Notes: generated by a model from the letters alone, not told the origin. 64,000 nucleotides of DNA from Prochilodus magdalenae (GCA_024036415.1 JAMWET010000800.1:1-64000); one strand, 5' to 3'; counted from the first letter of the stretch, positions 45,331 to 56,660 are shown. Made by a program: numbers and translations.

Positions 45331-46592
45331 ATAACAGATACTGAATCATTTATAGTAGACAATTAGTAACTTAAGTAAATTAGTACCTAAAAATAAGTAA
45401 TTACTGAATATAGTAGTCACTAAGAAACCTCTTTGGTGGTAGGTAATTGGTTTCAACCATTGTAGAAATGTAATATGGTACTGAATAATCAAAAGCATGA
45501 ACCGATAATTTATAGTAGATACCAAATAATTCATACTAGTTACTGTATAATTCATAGTGCATGTTGAATAATTTGTAGTGGATACTGAATAATTTATAGT
45601 AGATACTGAATCATTTTGTAGTAGATACTGAATCATTTATAGTGAATACTGAATAATTCATTGTAGATACTAAATAATTCATAGTGGATACTGAATAATT
45701 CATAGTGGATACTAAATAGTTCATAGTAGATACTTAATAATTAATAGTAGATACTGAGTAATTAATAGTAGATACTGAGTAATTCATAGTAGATACTGAA
45801 TAATTCATAGTAGATACTGAACAATTCATAGTGGATACTGAATAATTCATAGTGGATACTAAATAATTCATAGTGGATACTGAATAATTCATAGTGGATA
45901 CTAAATAGTTCATAGTAGATACTTAATAATTAATAGTAGATACTGAGTAATTCATAGTGGATACTGAATAATTTATAGTGGATACTGAATAATTTATAGT
46001 GGATACTGAATAATTCATAGTAGATACTGAATAATTTATAGTGGATACTGAATAATTTATAGTGGATACCGAATAATTCATAGTAGATACTGAATAATTT
46101 ATAGTGGATACTGAATAATTTATAGTGGATACTGAATAATTCATAGTAGATACTGAATAATTTATAGTGGATACTGAATAATTTATAGTGGATACTGAAT
46201 AATTCATAGTAGATACTGAATAATTTATAGTGGATACTGAATAATTTATAGTGGATACTGAATAATTCATAGTAGATACTGAATAATTTATAGTGGATAC
46301 TGAATAATTCATAGTAGATACTGAATAATTTATAGTGGATACTGAATAATTCATAGTAGATACTGAATAATTCATAGTGGATACTGAATAATTTATAGTG
46401 GATACTGAATAATTCATAGTAGATACTGAATAATTCATAGTGGATACTGAATAATTTATAGTGGGTACTGAATAATTCATAATAGATACTGAATAATTCA
46501 TAGTAGATACTGAGTAATTCATAGTAGATACTGAATAATTCATAGTAGATACTGAGTAATTCATAGTGGATACTGAATAATTTATAGTAGAT
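45331..46592. repeat. 21-bp minisatellite, about 55 copies (reverse orientation)
   Basis: Unit core ATACTGAATAATTCATAGTG, period 21 bp. The first 150 bp are degraded, and a non-repeat gap lies at about 45375-45480. Reverse-complemented, it differs from the 39-kb unit at only two or three bases (TATGAATTATTCAG versus TATTGATTATTCAG). The 251-codon minus frame at 45923-46678 is a heptad STINYSV or STMNYSV artefact. Confidence 0.95.
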
Positions 46593-47687
46593 ACTACATT
46601 TTTATTACAATTGCTAATTATAACCAAGAATCCACCATATATATCCGCATATATTGCATTAATCAAAATGTACCCCATAATTAATAATAATTATCTCCTA
46701 ATAATATGTAGAAGTTAAACAGCAACAGCATCAGTAGACATGATCTCCATCCTGGTTTACTCTCGCACCTCTCAAACACAGGAACCTCCTCAAACCCGGG
46801 AGCTGATAGCCAACACTGTCTGCCTCTGTTCCTCATTTCCAACCTGCCGTATGCATGGCTTTCCTAAACGCTTGGTAATTAGCCCATTAGCTGCTTGCTA
46901 ATGAGTTGCTAATAGTCTTATAGATGTTTATTCACACAGACATAATCGGTGCTAAAGATTTTAAGCCACAGTGCGGAGCTTTAAATACTAATTTCAGGAG
47001 ATTTAAGCTTGCGCTGCTGAGTTTAGGCACCTCCACCGCCGATGCCTTCGCCTCAGTTAAACTCGCCGGCAAAACTATGAAGGAGAATTGGAAATATAAT
47101 ACACACTCAAATACGATCCTGCGCCGCGTGCGCCAAGGCTAAATCCTTTTGTGTAAAGTCTGATAAAGTATCTGCCAGCTGTCTACCTATTTCCATCACA
47201 ATTCCCTCCCTTTATCCGCTGCCAGCATTATGTCATTTCAATCAATCCAATGTGACATGTTCCTGCGCGAGGAGGAGCCCGTGGAGCCGCTTATGGAGAA
47301 TGTTCTGGAGCTTACTGTGCCCGATTCCACGAAAGGAGAGCTTTCACACAGACCGTACCGTACACCCTAACACTTCCTCTACAGGGAACACATTCAAATT
47401 TCAGGAGATATTAGTTCATTATTACTGGTGGGAAAATTATAAACTGATTTTTTTCACAGGTCGTTTTTAAGTTCTATTGTTTATCTATGGTGTTAAATTC
47501 AATAACAGTCAATTCATTCATTCTCTGTTGTGAACTGCAAGAGATCCATATCTCAGACGACTCTGTAAGGGTTCTTTAGTAGCTCCAGAAAGAGTTCTGA
47601 TAGTGTTACAAAGTCAAGCTTGTAAAAGAGAAAGACCCTATTGGTCTATGTAGACATCGTATATATATACATCAGTCTGAGGAACCA
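46593..47687. other. Low-repeat island with clustered TAAT motifs
   Basis: From about 46730 to 47400 no repeats are seen. Homeodomain-type cores cluster at 46876 (TAATTAG), 46886 (CATTAG), 46900 (TAATGAG) and 46910 (TAATAG). The 72-codon plus frames at 46924-47142 and 47252-47470 are unsupported. This is one of the better candidates for conserved non-coding regulatory DNA. That is inference only. Confidence 0.35.
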
Positions 47688-48078
47688 TTTCACCACTTGC
47701 CATCACAGAACCATTTAGGCAGTGTCTCGTCCTGTTTACCTCTGTTTTCCGGTTACTTGTCACTTCCATGTGCTTTTTGTTTGTTTTGGTTTTTGGCTCC
47801 TCCTGTCTCAGCCCCCTTGTCAATCCTCACCTGTCCTTAGTTTGTAGCTCCGCCCCTTCCCAGGTGGTCCTTGTTAGTCCTTGTTTTATACTCCCTGTGG
47901 TTCCCTTTGTTCTGGTTTGGTGTTTTGTCCTCATGCCTGTTGTTTTTGTAACCCTGGTCCAAGTAATTTCTCACTTTGCACATTCTATTTTCTTTGGTTT
48001 TGTTTTCTCTTATTTGTTCTGTTCATCAAATCCTTGTGCTTACATCCTGCCTCCTCATCGTGACCCCACGTGACAGGC
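47688..48078 (+). mobile_element. LTR-like dispersed element
   Basis: T/C-rich text with TCTGTTTTCCGGTTACTTG, CCTCACCTGTCCTTAGTTTG, TTTTATACTCCCTG and an end CGTGACCCCACGTGACAGG. It resembles remembered fish LTR or LTR-derived repeats, but ends and target duplication are not determined. The 101-codon frame within it is a hydrophobic artefact. Confidence 0.4.
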
Positions 48079-48745
48079 AGGCAAATGCATTTTATTGACT
48101 GTCTGCATAGAACATTTTTATGTGGTGATCTTTGCATGGTGAAACGGTTCTTCAGATTGACGGGGAATGTGTATTGTATGTGGTGTTTAGGTAGAACCTT
48201 TTTGAATGAGTTTTAATGTTTGATGTTGTTTTGATAGTTATGAAGCCAAGCTCGTAATGGATGGATGGATGGATATTTTTTAAGGTTCTATGTAAACACC
48301 ATAAACAACACATTCCCCATCATACTGATGCACCATTGTACAAACTTGCCATCAAGGAACCGTTACGGTATGTAAACGTTTGTTTTGATTTCATTTAGTG
48401 ACTTTAAGAACCTTTTTATGTGGTCAGTATCCGCAGTCAAGCTGCAAAAAGTCAATACACCCCTCAAAAAACAGATTGAGTTCATTTCTTTAACAGAATT
48501 CTACATAAAATACAACAATTTTTGATTATTTGCTGTATTTAACAAACTGGAAAAATGAAACTTAAAATTTAAGACAGTCAACAAAAAAAGGTTTTCAGAG
48601 GTCGCTTTTATGTTTTATTGTTTTGCTAGTGTGTTAAATTTAATGTTACAGACTGTTACAGATGTATTCTACAATAGATTGAGTTCATTTTTGGTCATTG
48701 TAGAAATGTAAAATATATGTACACAAATTTGCACACTCTTTCACA
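48079..48745. other. AT-rich unassigned sequence with (ATGG)n
   Basis: A short ATGG microsatellite lies near 48256-48273. The rest is AT-rich without coding frames. Confidence 0.4.
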
Positions 48746-49860
48746 CCCAAAGTAAGCTGAGGTACAATTTGTTCCACTGACTGCTTAATCAGAGTCCACC
48801 TGGGGTTAATCCAATGGACTGGACATGATTGGGGATTGCCAACGCCTGCCTATATAAGGTCCAACAGTTGACAGTGCATGTCAGAGCAAACTGCAAGCCA
48901 TGGGTCAAAGGAATTATCCGCAGACCTCAGAACCTCAAGATTGTGCCAATGTATAGCTCTGGAGAAGGCTCCAAAAAATATTTTGCAGCTTTACAGATCC
49001 CCAAAAGCACAGTAGCCACCAACATTTGTATATAGAAAAATTTTGGAACCAACGAGAATCTTCCTAGACATGGCTGCCCCTCCAAACTGTGCACTGGGGG
49101 AAGACCACCGGCCTTAGCCTGGGAAATGAGCAGGAACCTGAGGGTCACCACTCTCACAGAGCTTCTGTGTATCCTTGTGGAGAACCTATTAGAAGATCAA
49201 CCATCCAGGCAGCACTCTACAAATCATGACTTTATGGTACAGTGGCAGTCAATGGAAGGTCACTCCTTAGTACAAGGTACATGACAGCCTGGTTGGACTT
49301 TGTTGAAAGGCACCTAGAGGTCTCTAAGATGATAAAGGAACAAGATGGAACCAAAATTAGAACGTTTTAGTCTGAATACCAAACATCATGTCTAGAGAAA
49401 ACTGCCCATTGTGTGGCCATTATGTGGCTAGTGCCATCACTACAGTGAAGCATGGTGGCGGTAGTATCATAATGTGGGGATGCGCTTCAGCAGTGGGATT
49501 GGGGCGACTAATCCTGATAGAGGGAAAAAATGCATCTGAATACACCAGGATCCTGCTCCAGAGCACTCAGTACCTCAGACTGGGCTGAAGGTTTACCTTC
49601 CAACAGGACAACGACTCGAAGCACACAGACAGGAGAACAAAGGAGTGTCTTTAAAGAAAGTCCCTGAATGTTCTTGAGTGGCCCAGCCAGAGTCCAGCCC
49701 TGAATCCAATTGAACATCTGTGGAAGGAGCTGAATGTGGCTGAGTACCAATGTTCCCCATCCAGCCTAATGGAGCTTGCAAGGATCTGCCAAGAGCAATG
49801 GGCAAGAATGTCTTGAAACAGGTGTGCCAAGTACCTTCTTTCCTAAGTCACCTTAAAGCT
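48746..49860 (+). pseudogene. Tc1-like family C transposase pseudogene
   Basis: Near full length, about 1.1 kb on plus. Recognisable pieces in order are a CTATATAAGGTCCAACAG promoter-like leader at 48850, the RTSGRS-type DNA-binding region (nucleotide level), TVKHGGGSIIMWGC at about 49446-49488, QQDNDSKHTD with the second catalytic Asp near 49600, and SPALNPIEHLWKELN with the Glu near 49690-49735. The first Asp region (WSDETK in family members) is damaged, and several frame shifts and stops split the gene. The family resembles salmonid-type Tc1 elements. It is non-functional. Confidence 0.8.
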
Positions 49861-49904
49861 AAACTCAAATTCCAAAAAAGGAAGGAATGGTGTGGAAGAT
49901 GGTG

Positions 49905-50365
49905 ATAAATCCAGAAAGCAGTGAACTGTAAATCCACATTGACTTGTATTTAAACTAAAGCAGTACAAAAACAAAGTACTCAAAGCTGTGTTGCGTTGAC
50001 CTCAGGTTCAGACAGGAGCAAGTTAAGACCAGGAGTATTGTGAAATCCACCAAAACACATCTTAACCGGGTCATGTAATCATAGCCGTGTATAAAAGAAG
50101 CATCCGGGAAAGGCCCAGTCCAAGGCCACAAAGAAAAGGATGAGTTGAGGCTTGGCACATTGCCAAAGAAAAACATGCTGGTGAATAATCATTAAAAAAA
50201 AAAAAAAAACATTTTAAAACAGCATTCTTCAACGAGAGATTGCCAGGACCGCTGGTATTTCACCCTCTACAGTACATATCACCAGGAGATTCAGGAGATT
50301 TGATTTCATGCTACTGTGATGGATATCACCACATGGGCTCTGGAATACTTGACCAATACATACTA
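49905..50365 (+). mobile_element. Second Tc1/mariner-like 5' fragment
   Basis: Contains TGTATAAAAGAAGCATCCGG, AAGGCCCAGTCCAAGGC, GAGATTGCCAGGACCGCTGG and ATATCACCACATGGGCTC. I remember these blocks from a longer, carp- and characin-type DNA element. A poly(A) run sits at 50192-50208. No usable frame remains. Classification is from memory. Confidence 0.45.
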
Positions 50366-50645
50366 ATGGTCACTGGGTCCACTGAAAGCAAGACATTACT
50401 ATGCATCTATATTAATTGGAAGCACTGGAATGTAATAATAATAAAAAATACAAAAACCACATTTGTTTTTTAATGTCAGAACATTTAAAAGTAATAATTG
50501 TAGTTGTATTGATAATACAAAACAACCAAAAAGCAATAATATTAATAATATTAAAAATGTATATTAATATAAAAAAATCTGTATGATATCGTTTATATAT
50601 GACAACAAATGTTATGTCACCATTTTTCACATGTATATTTTCTTC
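50366..50645. other. AT-rich unassigned sequence
   Basis: AATAAT-rich text without precise periodicity. Frames here (e.g. 50412-50798 minus) run into the following transposon copy and have no support. Confidence 0.4.
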
Positions 50646-51245
50646 TGCTGTAGAGTTATCATTTTGGAGACATGGCTGCCCGTCCAAACTGGGCGATGGG
50701 GGAAGATCGGCCTTAGCCTGGGAGAAGAGCAGGAACCCGAGGCTCACCACTCTGACAGAGCTCCAGCATATCCTTGTTCCGATTAGAAGATCAACCATCC
50801 AGGCAGCACTCTACAAATCATGACAGTGTCCAGACGGAAGCCACTCCTTAGTACAAGGTTGGTACAAGGACACCCTGCTAGTACTTTACCAAAAGGCACC
50901 TAGAGGACTCTCAAACCATGAGAAACAAGATTCTCTGGTCTGATGAAACCAAAACGTTTGGTCATGTCTTTTTCAATGTCATGTCTGGAGAAAACCAGGC
51001 ACCGCCCATCACCTGGCTAATGCCATCATTACAGTGAAGCATGACGGTGGCAGCATCATGATGTAGGGCTGTTTTTCAGCAGTGGGATTGGGGTGATTAT
51101 TCCTCGAGGGAAAGATAAATGCAGCTGAGGACACAAAGATCCCTGAAGAAAGTCTTCTCCAGAGCACTCGGGCGCTCAGACTGGGACGAAGGTTGACCTC
51201 CTTACATGACAACAACCAGAAGCACACAGCCATATGCACTCTTTC
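50646..51245 (+). pseudogene. Tc1-like family C transposase pseudogene, truncated
   Basis: Starts inside the DNA-binding region (ACATGGCTGCCCGTCCAAAC) and includes LWSDETKT with the first catalytic Asp near 50936-50959. It then has a KHDGGSIMM-like block ending in a stop (TGATGTAGGGC) and a HDNNQKHTA second-Asp block near 51205-51233. It ends before the NPIEHLW region. Its left boundary abuts a MITE-like fragment (CTGCTGTAGAGTTATCATTT). Confidence 0.75.
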
Positions 51246-51273
51246 GGGAGACTAGCCCTCAGTTCCTCAAGAA

Positions 51274-51500
51274 GCCATACTTCTAAAGTTTAGTCTCAGA
51301 AGCTGGTTTAGCGGTTTCTGCTTCTTCTCTCCATCCAAATAACCCCAGACACATCCAGTGGTGTGGAGGTTCTGAACTCTGGGGTGGTCGGTCCATTGTC
51401 CTGAGAGCACCAGCAACTTGTATGTATGGGTCTCCTTTTCTCAGTGAGGAGCTTCTTGAACAGCTACACCTCTTTTCAGACCTCCATAGTGTTGAGGTTT
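51274..51500. repeat. Dispersed repeat pair, copy 1
   Basis: Matches 53908-54140 in the same orientation through TCAGAAGCTGGTTTAG, CCATCCAAATAACCCCA, TCTGGGGTGGTC and GTCTCCTTTTCTCAGT. The two copies differ by small indels and substitutions. The family is unknown, possibly a transposon interior. Confidence 0.7.
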
Positions 51501-51724
51501 CTTCTCCCAGTGGATGGATAGAGGATGGATAGAAGCACCTGTGGAGGTTCTCAGACCTGAAGCAGGAGTGGAGCTTAGAAGCTGTTTATCTGATGAGGTC
51601 TGTGTTAGTGTGTCTACCAGGTCTTCCAGGTGGCTGTTAGGTGTCCTGTTTTGGGATGTGAAGCAACATTTTTGAGGTTTGTACAAAATGCAGGGAGATT
51701 TCACAACGAATTGACCAAAAGAAA

Positions 51725-51840
51725 TGTCTCAAGCTTCCTCCGAAAAGATGTCTGGTTCCATTGACTTGCATTAGAAGTAAAGTAGCTTTCTTCCTTTCAC
51801 TGTAAAGTTAGCATTGGAGATACATGGTTTGCATCTGACA
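51725..51840. mobile_element. MITE family F fragment
   Basis: Shares GTCTGGTTCCATTGACTT and CACTGTAAAGTTAGCATTGG-like text with 56745-56875 and, reversed, with the left part of 54404-54632. It is a partial copy only. Confidence 0.5.
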
Positions 51841-52498
51841 GAAGCCATCCATGCAGCAATAATTTGCCAGGCCTAATCTTAAATTAGACTCTTGTCTAAA
51901 CCTCAGAAACCAAAAGGAACGCTTTTCTTCGTTCACCTTTTTCTCCTACATAATTGAGGTGCACTTTGTTAGTCCTGCCCTGATTTTCTCTGGTTTTCAT
52001 AGAAAAGAAAGATTTATTTGTCCTCTGAATGCTCTAAAACAAACACACACACCACACCACACACACCCTGACTCTGCAGCAGGCAGTTTGTTCTGTACGT
52101 ATGTCTATCGGCTGTGTGGGCTACAGAAGCAGAATAGCAGAATGGAGGTGCTGGTGTTTCTACTGCTGTGTTTGGAGGATTCAGCATTCACCGCACACAC
52201 ACTGATTAAATGCTTATTTCCACAGATATCGCAGTGAATATGAACAGTGGTTCGACTGTCTGGAGGGAAAACACTGCCTTGACGAGCCTTTAAATGTTTC
52301 ACATTCTGATTCCTGACTGCTCTCAAGAGTTTTCTACAAGCTATAAAATAAATAAACAAATAAATACATAAATAATGAATCACCTCTTCTTGGCAGGTGT
52401 TGAGATATGGTTGGGACACACACCACACACACACACACACAAATGCTTTCACCTTCCAAATGTTTATTTTCCAAACTGGATCAATTGCTGTTCATGGA

Positions 52499-52500
<2 letters not shown>
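51841..52500. other. Unassigned sequence
   Basis: Short CA-rich patches at 52040-52070 and 52422-52440 (ACACACACACAC). Frames of 92 and 115 codons on opposite strands overlap and are not credible. Confidence 0.4.

Positions 52501-52501
<1 letters not shown>

Positions 52502-52589
<88 letters not shown>
52502..52589. repeat. (AT)44 microsatellite
   Basis: Eighty-eight bases of uninterrupted AT, directly before the half foldback element. All overlapping YIYIYI frames are artefacts. Confidence 0.97.
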
Positions 52590-52591
<2 letters not shown>

Positions 52592-52617
52592 TTTAAACAC
52601 ATGAACATGATTTTAGT

Positions 52618-52957
52618 ATAGTCCATCTGTTTCTCTGTATACTGCATCACCCTGTTCTTCAATGGTCAGGACCCCCACAGGACCACCACAGAGTAGGTAG
52701 TATGTGGGTGGTGGATCATTCCCAGCACTGCAGTGACACTGACGTGGTGGAGGTGTGTTAGTGTGTGTGGTGCTGGTGTGAGTGGATCAGACACAGCAGT
52801 GCTGCTGGAGTGTTGAGACACTGTGTCCACTCACTGTCCACTCTATTAGACACTCCTACCTTGCTGGTCCACCTTGTAGATGGACAGTCAGAGACGATAG
52901 CTCATCTGCTGCTGCACAGTGCAGTGTTGGTCATCCTCTAGTCCTTCATCAGTGGAT
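52618..52957. mobile_element. Foldback-type element, copy 3 (left half only)
   Basis: Matches copy 1 from 1013 to 1337 with few differences, including CAGACACAGCAGTGCTGCTG and CCTCTAGTCCTTCATCAGTG. It stops exactly where copies 1 and 2 have their minisatellite, then joins Tc1-like family B sequence. Confidence 0.8.
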
Positions 52958-53815
52958 GATGGGGTTGGTGTCTGTGTGGGCCAACCACGTTCTTCCAGAC
53001 CAGCTTACCCATCCAGCCTTAATGGAGCTGGCTTTGTGCACTGGGGCACAGTCAAACTCTTCCCACAGTTCAGTCCATAGTGTTTTGGTCTCCTGAAGCA
53101 TTAGGAGTTTCCTTAATTGCAACTATAAGGGTCTAGGACCACCCTTGAACAACAACCCTCTGGCATTGTCGCACCTCCACCAATCTTTGGTTGGCACAGT
53201 GCAGTCAGGCAGGTGACATTCTCCAAACTTGGATTGGTGCATCAGACAGCCAGATAGAAAAGTGTGATTGGTCACTCCTCAGTACATGTTCTCACTGCTC
53301 CATATTCCAGAGGTGGAGCTTTACACCACTCCATCCGAAGGTCAGCATTATGCTCAGTGATGTAAGGCTTGCATGCAGCTGCTCAGCTTCAGCAGTGTTT
53401 GTGCTGATGTTAATGGCAGAGGAGGTTTGGAGCACCGCAGTTATTGAGTCAGCAGATTGTTGGAGACTATGCTCTTCAGCACTCAGAGACCCTGTCCTGT
53501 AACTTTACATGGTCTGACACTTTGTGGCTGCTGTGGCTTCTAAACACTTCCACATTCCAATAATACCGCTCCCAGTTGATTGCGGAATATCTAGGAGGGA
53601 AGAAATGTCAAGAACTGACTTGTTCCAATGGTGGCTCCTATTACAGTACCATGCTGGAATTCAGTGAGCTCTTTAAAACAACCCACTAATGTCTGTCAAG
53701 GCAGACCACATGGCTAGGTGCTGGGTTTATACACATGTGGCAATGGGACTGAAAGAAACACATGAATTCAGTGATTGAGATGTGTCCCTATACTTTTGCC
53801 CAAACGGTCTATGAT
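52958..53815 (-). pseudogene. Tc1-like family B transposase pseudogene
   Basis: Plus-strand blocks TTAATGGAGCTGGCTTTGTG, TGCAGTCAGGCAGGTGACAT and TGATGTAAGGCTTGCATGCA match the remembered reverse complement of a widespread fish Tc1-like element. On minus one frame reads AAACKPYIT then RMEWCKA, from the region between the DNA-binding and DDE domains. Stops and indels are many. The 5' end lies near 53815 with a decayed CCTATACTTTTGCCC terminal repeat. No 3' terminal repeat is present. Confidence 0.75.
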
Positions 53816-53907
53816 CTATAGTCTTCCAGTGTTCAAGGAGTGTCCTGATTTTACCTTCATTCCAGCTTCCATTCTTTCCATTCTCGCATTTTCCGTTTCC
53901 CAAAGAG

Positions 53908-54140
53908 CCACAACTCCAAAGTTCAGTCTTAGAAGCTGGTTTAGTTGTTTCTGCTTCTTTTCACCATCCAAATAACCCCACATTCTTTCAGTGGTGTTGA
54001 GGTTCTGGACTCTGGGGTGGTCAGTCCATTGATCCGAAGCAAGGAGCTTCTTTGCTGTATGTGTAGGTCTCCTTTTCTCAGTAAGGAGCTTCTTAAACAG
54101 CTACACCTCCTTTCAGACCTCCATCGTGTTGAGGTGCCTT
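53908..54140. repeat. Dispersed repeat pair, copy 2
   Basis: Direct-orientation partner of 51274-51500, beginning CAAAGTTCAGTCTTAGAAGC and ending TTTCAGACCTCCATCGTGTT. It follows the family B transposon end by about 90 bp. Confidence 0.7.
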
Positions 54141-54403
54141 CTCAATGAACTATGTATAATGCATACTTAATGGGCAATATGATGTGCTTTAGTCCATGTT
54201 TGTGTCGTACAGTGTCAGAAACCCACATAGTCAAGTCTGTTATAGATTACATCGCATCTTAACACAGTTTGAGGCGGTTGTGTAATGACTCTATGTTCAT
54301 TCTGTTGTAGAAACACACAGGAAGTCTTTAAACAAGCTTTGAATTTGAACTAGAACCCATTAACAATGACTATGTAGATTCCGGAGTATCTGATATTATA
54401 TTG

Positions 54404-54632
54404 TTGCTGTCCAAAGAAAAACAAGTACCTCAAAATTTCAACTTTACAGGAGAGGCCAAAAACCTCAATGGAACCAGACATCCTTCCGATCACTTCTGGG
54501 CCATTGCAGTCGGCCCGTTCATCATGCAGATCTCACAGTGTGTAAATGGCAGTGGCTCTTTTCAAATTATGTATAAAAGTCAAAATGGACAAAAATGGAG
54601 ATACATGTTTTTTGTTGGACAGCGATGATATG
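54404..54632. mobile_element. MITE family F, complete-looking copy
   Basis: About 229 bp with terminal inverted repeats. The left end TTGCTGTCCAAAGAAAAACA pairs with the right end ...GTTGGACAGCGA, with matched ACATG/AAGTACCTC-like inner parts. It is non-coding. The left interior matches 51725 and 56745 in reverse. There is no clear target-site duplication. Confidence 0.6.
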
Positions 54633-54647
54633 TAGGTATGTGTTTTA

Positions 54648-54766
54648 CTGCCAGCTCCAGTCATTTGTAAATTAGCCCGGCAGGGTACATTCAGCTTAGG
54701 TCACATAGATGTCCTATGTTGGTATCGGAGGATTATTATGAATATCAATAAATGAGTTTGGTATTG
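54648..54766. repeat. Direct duplicate segment, copy 1
   Basis: Nearly the same as 56535-56660: CTGCCAGCTCCAGTCATTTG, ACATTCAGCTTAGGTC, GAGGATTATTATG and AATAAATGAGTTTGGTATTG. Each copy lies close to a MITE family F sequence, so the two may have been duplicated together. Confidence 0.75.
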
Positions 54767-55615
54767 ACCCAATATCCAAAACTGATATCAATGCATCCCC
54801 AGTTCTTCACACGGACATTTCCTGTTCTTATATCACCTCTGTCAAGGTTCCAAGCGAGCTGTGGTAATACCAAAAAGGTGAATTTGAACTGGAACCCATT
54901 AATAATGACATGAAGATTCTGGAGTATCTGATTTTCTATGTAGGTATGTGTTTATTAGATGTTTTAGATAAGCCTTTATGAGTTTGTTTTTTGTCAGTTA
55001 TGATTAATGGGTCACCAGTGTTTGTCTTGTTTTTGAAATCCTTTCATTTATTCTGATAACAAGGCTAGTGTGGAAAACGGTCTTAAACCCCGAGAAAGCA
55101 CTTCATAGAAGCTTTCAAAGTAGACTCCAACAAAAACTATATGCTACTGTGAACAAGCAGGCCCACGTTTTGATCCTGTGTGCTATTGAGCCGTAGCGGT
55201 GGTATAGCCACACCGTCTCTTAGATAAAAATCTGTTATCGATATTCTTGACTGTAGATAATTAGCTCCACTAGTGTGCAAAAAGGTTCTGCAAACATGGT
55301 GAGACAGTCAGTGGTATTGATGAACGGAGCAGAGGTATTGAATTTTCCCCAACTCAAGAACATGAAATTCTCAGCTGCTTAAAGAATCGCCTCATATCGT
55401 TTCATCAGCCTGCTGGTAATTCACCCGCTGGGGACGTCATAGTCAGAAAACCGGCACAGACGTTTTTGGATTGTTGCCATTCTAAAAGAGGGATCAGATA
55501 ACGAGAAAAAGAGAGAAAGAGAGCTGTATTCATTAATGCTGAGATTTATCTTTCGGCTGTTGGCCCTAACCTCCCTTTTGCAAAACAGATATCCACCTGC
55601 AGTAGACTTGTAATA
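54767..55615. other. Unassigned sequence with a small internal duplicate
   Basis: GAATTTGAACTGGAACCCAT at 54880 repeats GAATTTGAACTAGAACCCAT at 54340, with about 60 bp of downstream similarity. Otherwise no repeats and no genes. Confidence 0.45.
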
Positions 55616-56005
55616 CCAGCCACTTTAATAGGAAGTGCCTTCAAGTTCCACTACCTGGCCACATTATTAGAAACAGTTACCACATAGTTCCAATCCTTGG
55701 CCACACTATTAGAAATATCTACCCTGTACTTCCACTAACTTGCCACTTTATTAGAAACCCCCATTTTTTGCTTCCACTCACTGGCCACGTTATTAGAAAT
55801 ACTTACCATATGCTTCTACTCACTGGCCACTTTATTAGAAACTACCCTATATTTCCACTCACTGGCCACTTTATTAGAAACACCTACCATGCACTTCCAC
55901 TAACTGGCCACTTTATTAGAAACACCTACCATATACTTCCAATCCCTGGCCACATTATTAGAAACATCTACCCTGTACTTCCCTTAACTGGCCACTTCAA
56001 GTTCC
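55616..56005. repeat. 42-bp minisatellite, about 9 copies (forward)
   Basis: Unit core CTGGCCACTTTATTAGAAAC followed by CTACC and CTTCCACT text. Copies at 55655, 55697, 55739, 55781 and 55823 are exactly 42 bp apart, then one is 39 bp. The same unit in reverse orientation forms the array at 63513-63895. Confidence 0.95.
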
Positions 56006-56390
56006 ACAGGACAGTATAGGACAGTGCAGTTTCTATACAGGACAATACGGTCTCTTTACAGGACTGTATGTTTTCTCTACAGGGCAGGACAGTTTCTATA
56101 TAGGACTGTACGATCTCTCCACAGGACAGTACGGCTTCTCCACAGGACAGTATGGTCTCTTTACAGGGCTGTATGGTTTCTCTACAGGGCAGGACAGTCT
56201 CTCCACAGGACAGTATAGTCTCTATATAGGACAGTGCAGTCTCTCCACAGAACAGTACGGTCTCTTTATAGGACAGTACAATCTTTATACAGGACAGTAT
56301 GGTCTGTATACAGGACAGTGCGGTCTCTCTACAGGACAGTACAGTCTCTCCACAGGACGGTACAATCTCTCTGCAGGACAGAACAGTCTT
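56006..56390. repeat. 21-bp minisatellite, about 18 copies
   Basis: Unit core GTACGGTCTCTCCACAGGAC, period 21 bp (ACAGGAC or ACAGGGC at 56037, 56058 and 56079). It directly follows the 42-bp array. It gives SLYRTVR-like heptads on plus and ETVLSC-like on minus, both artefacts. Confidence 0.95.
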
Positions 56391-56534
56391 CTCCATATTT
56401 GAGGTTTGGGGTTGTGATTGTGGGGTTGTCTAAATCACACAGTGTATTCCTGTCGGGAATGTTCCAAGGCAGAATGTTTGAAGTGACCTCAGCATCTGAC
56501 TGATGCCAGCCGGTGTCTGTATGAGCGACCCTCT

Positions 56535-56660
56535 TTCACTGCCAGCTCCAGTCATTTGTTTATTAGCACAGCAGCATACATTCAGCTTAGGTCTCATGGT
56601 TATCCTGTGTTGGTATCAGAGGATTATTATGGGTATGAATAAATGAGTTTGGTATTGAAC
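56535..56660. repeat. Direct duplicate segment, copy 2
   Basis: Partner of 54648-54766 in the same orientation, about 85-90% alike by eye. Confidence 0.75.

Noticed and set aside
45923..46678. 251-codon STINYSV repeat protein (minus)
   Set aside because: Minisatellite artefact; the inverted sister array at 39 kb gives the same peptide on plus with many breaks.
48849..48860. TATATAAGG promoter motif
   Set aside because: It is the internal leader of the decayed Tc1-like element that starts at 48746, with no intact gene downstream.
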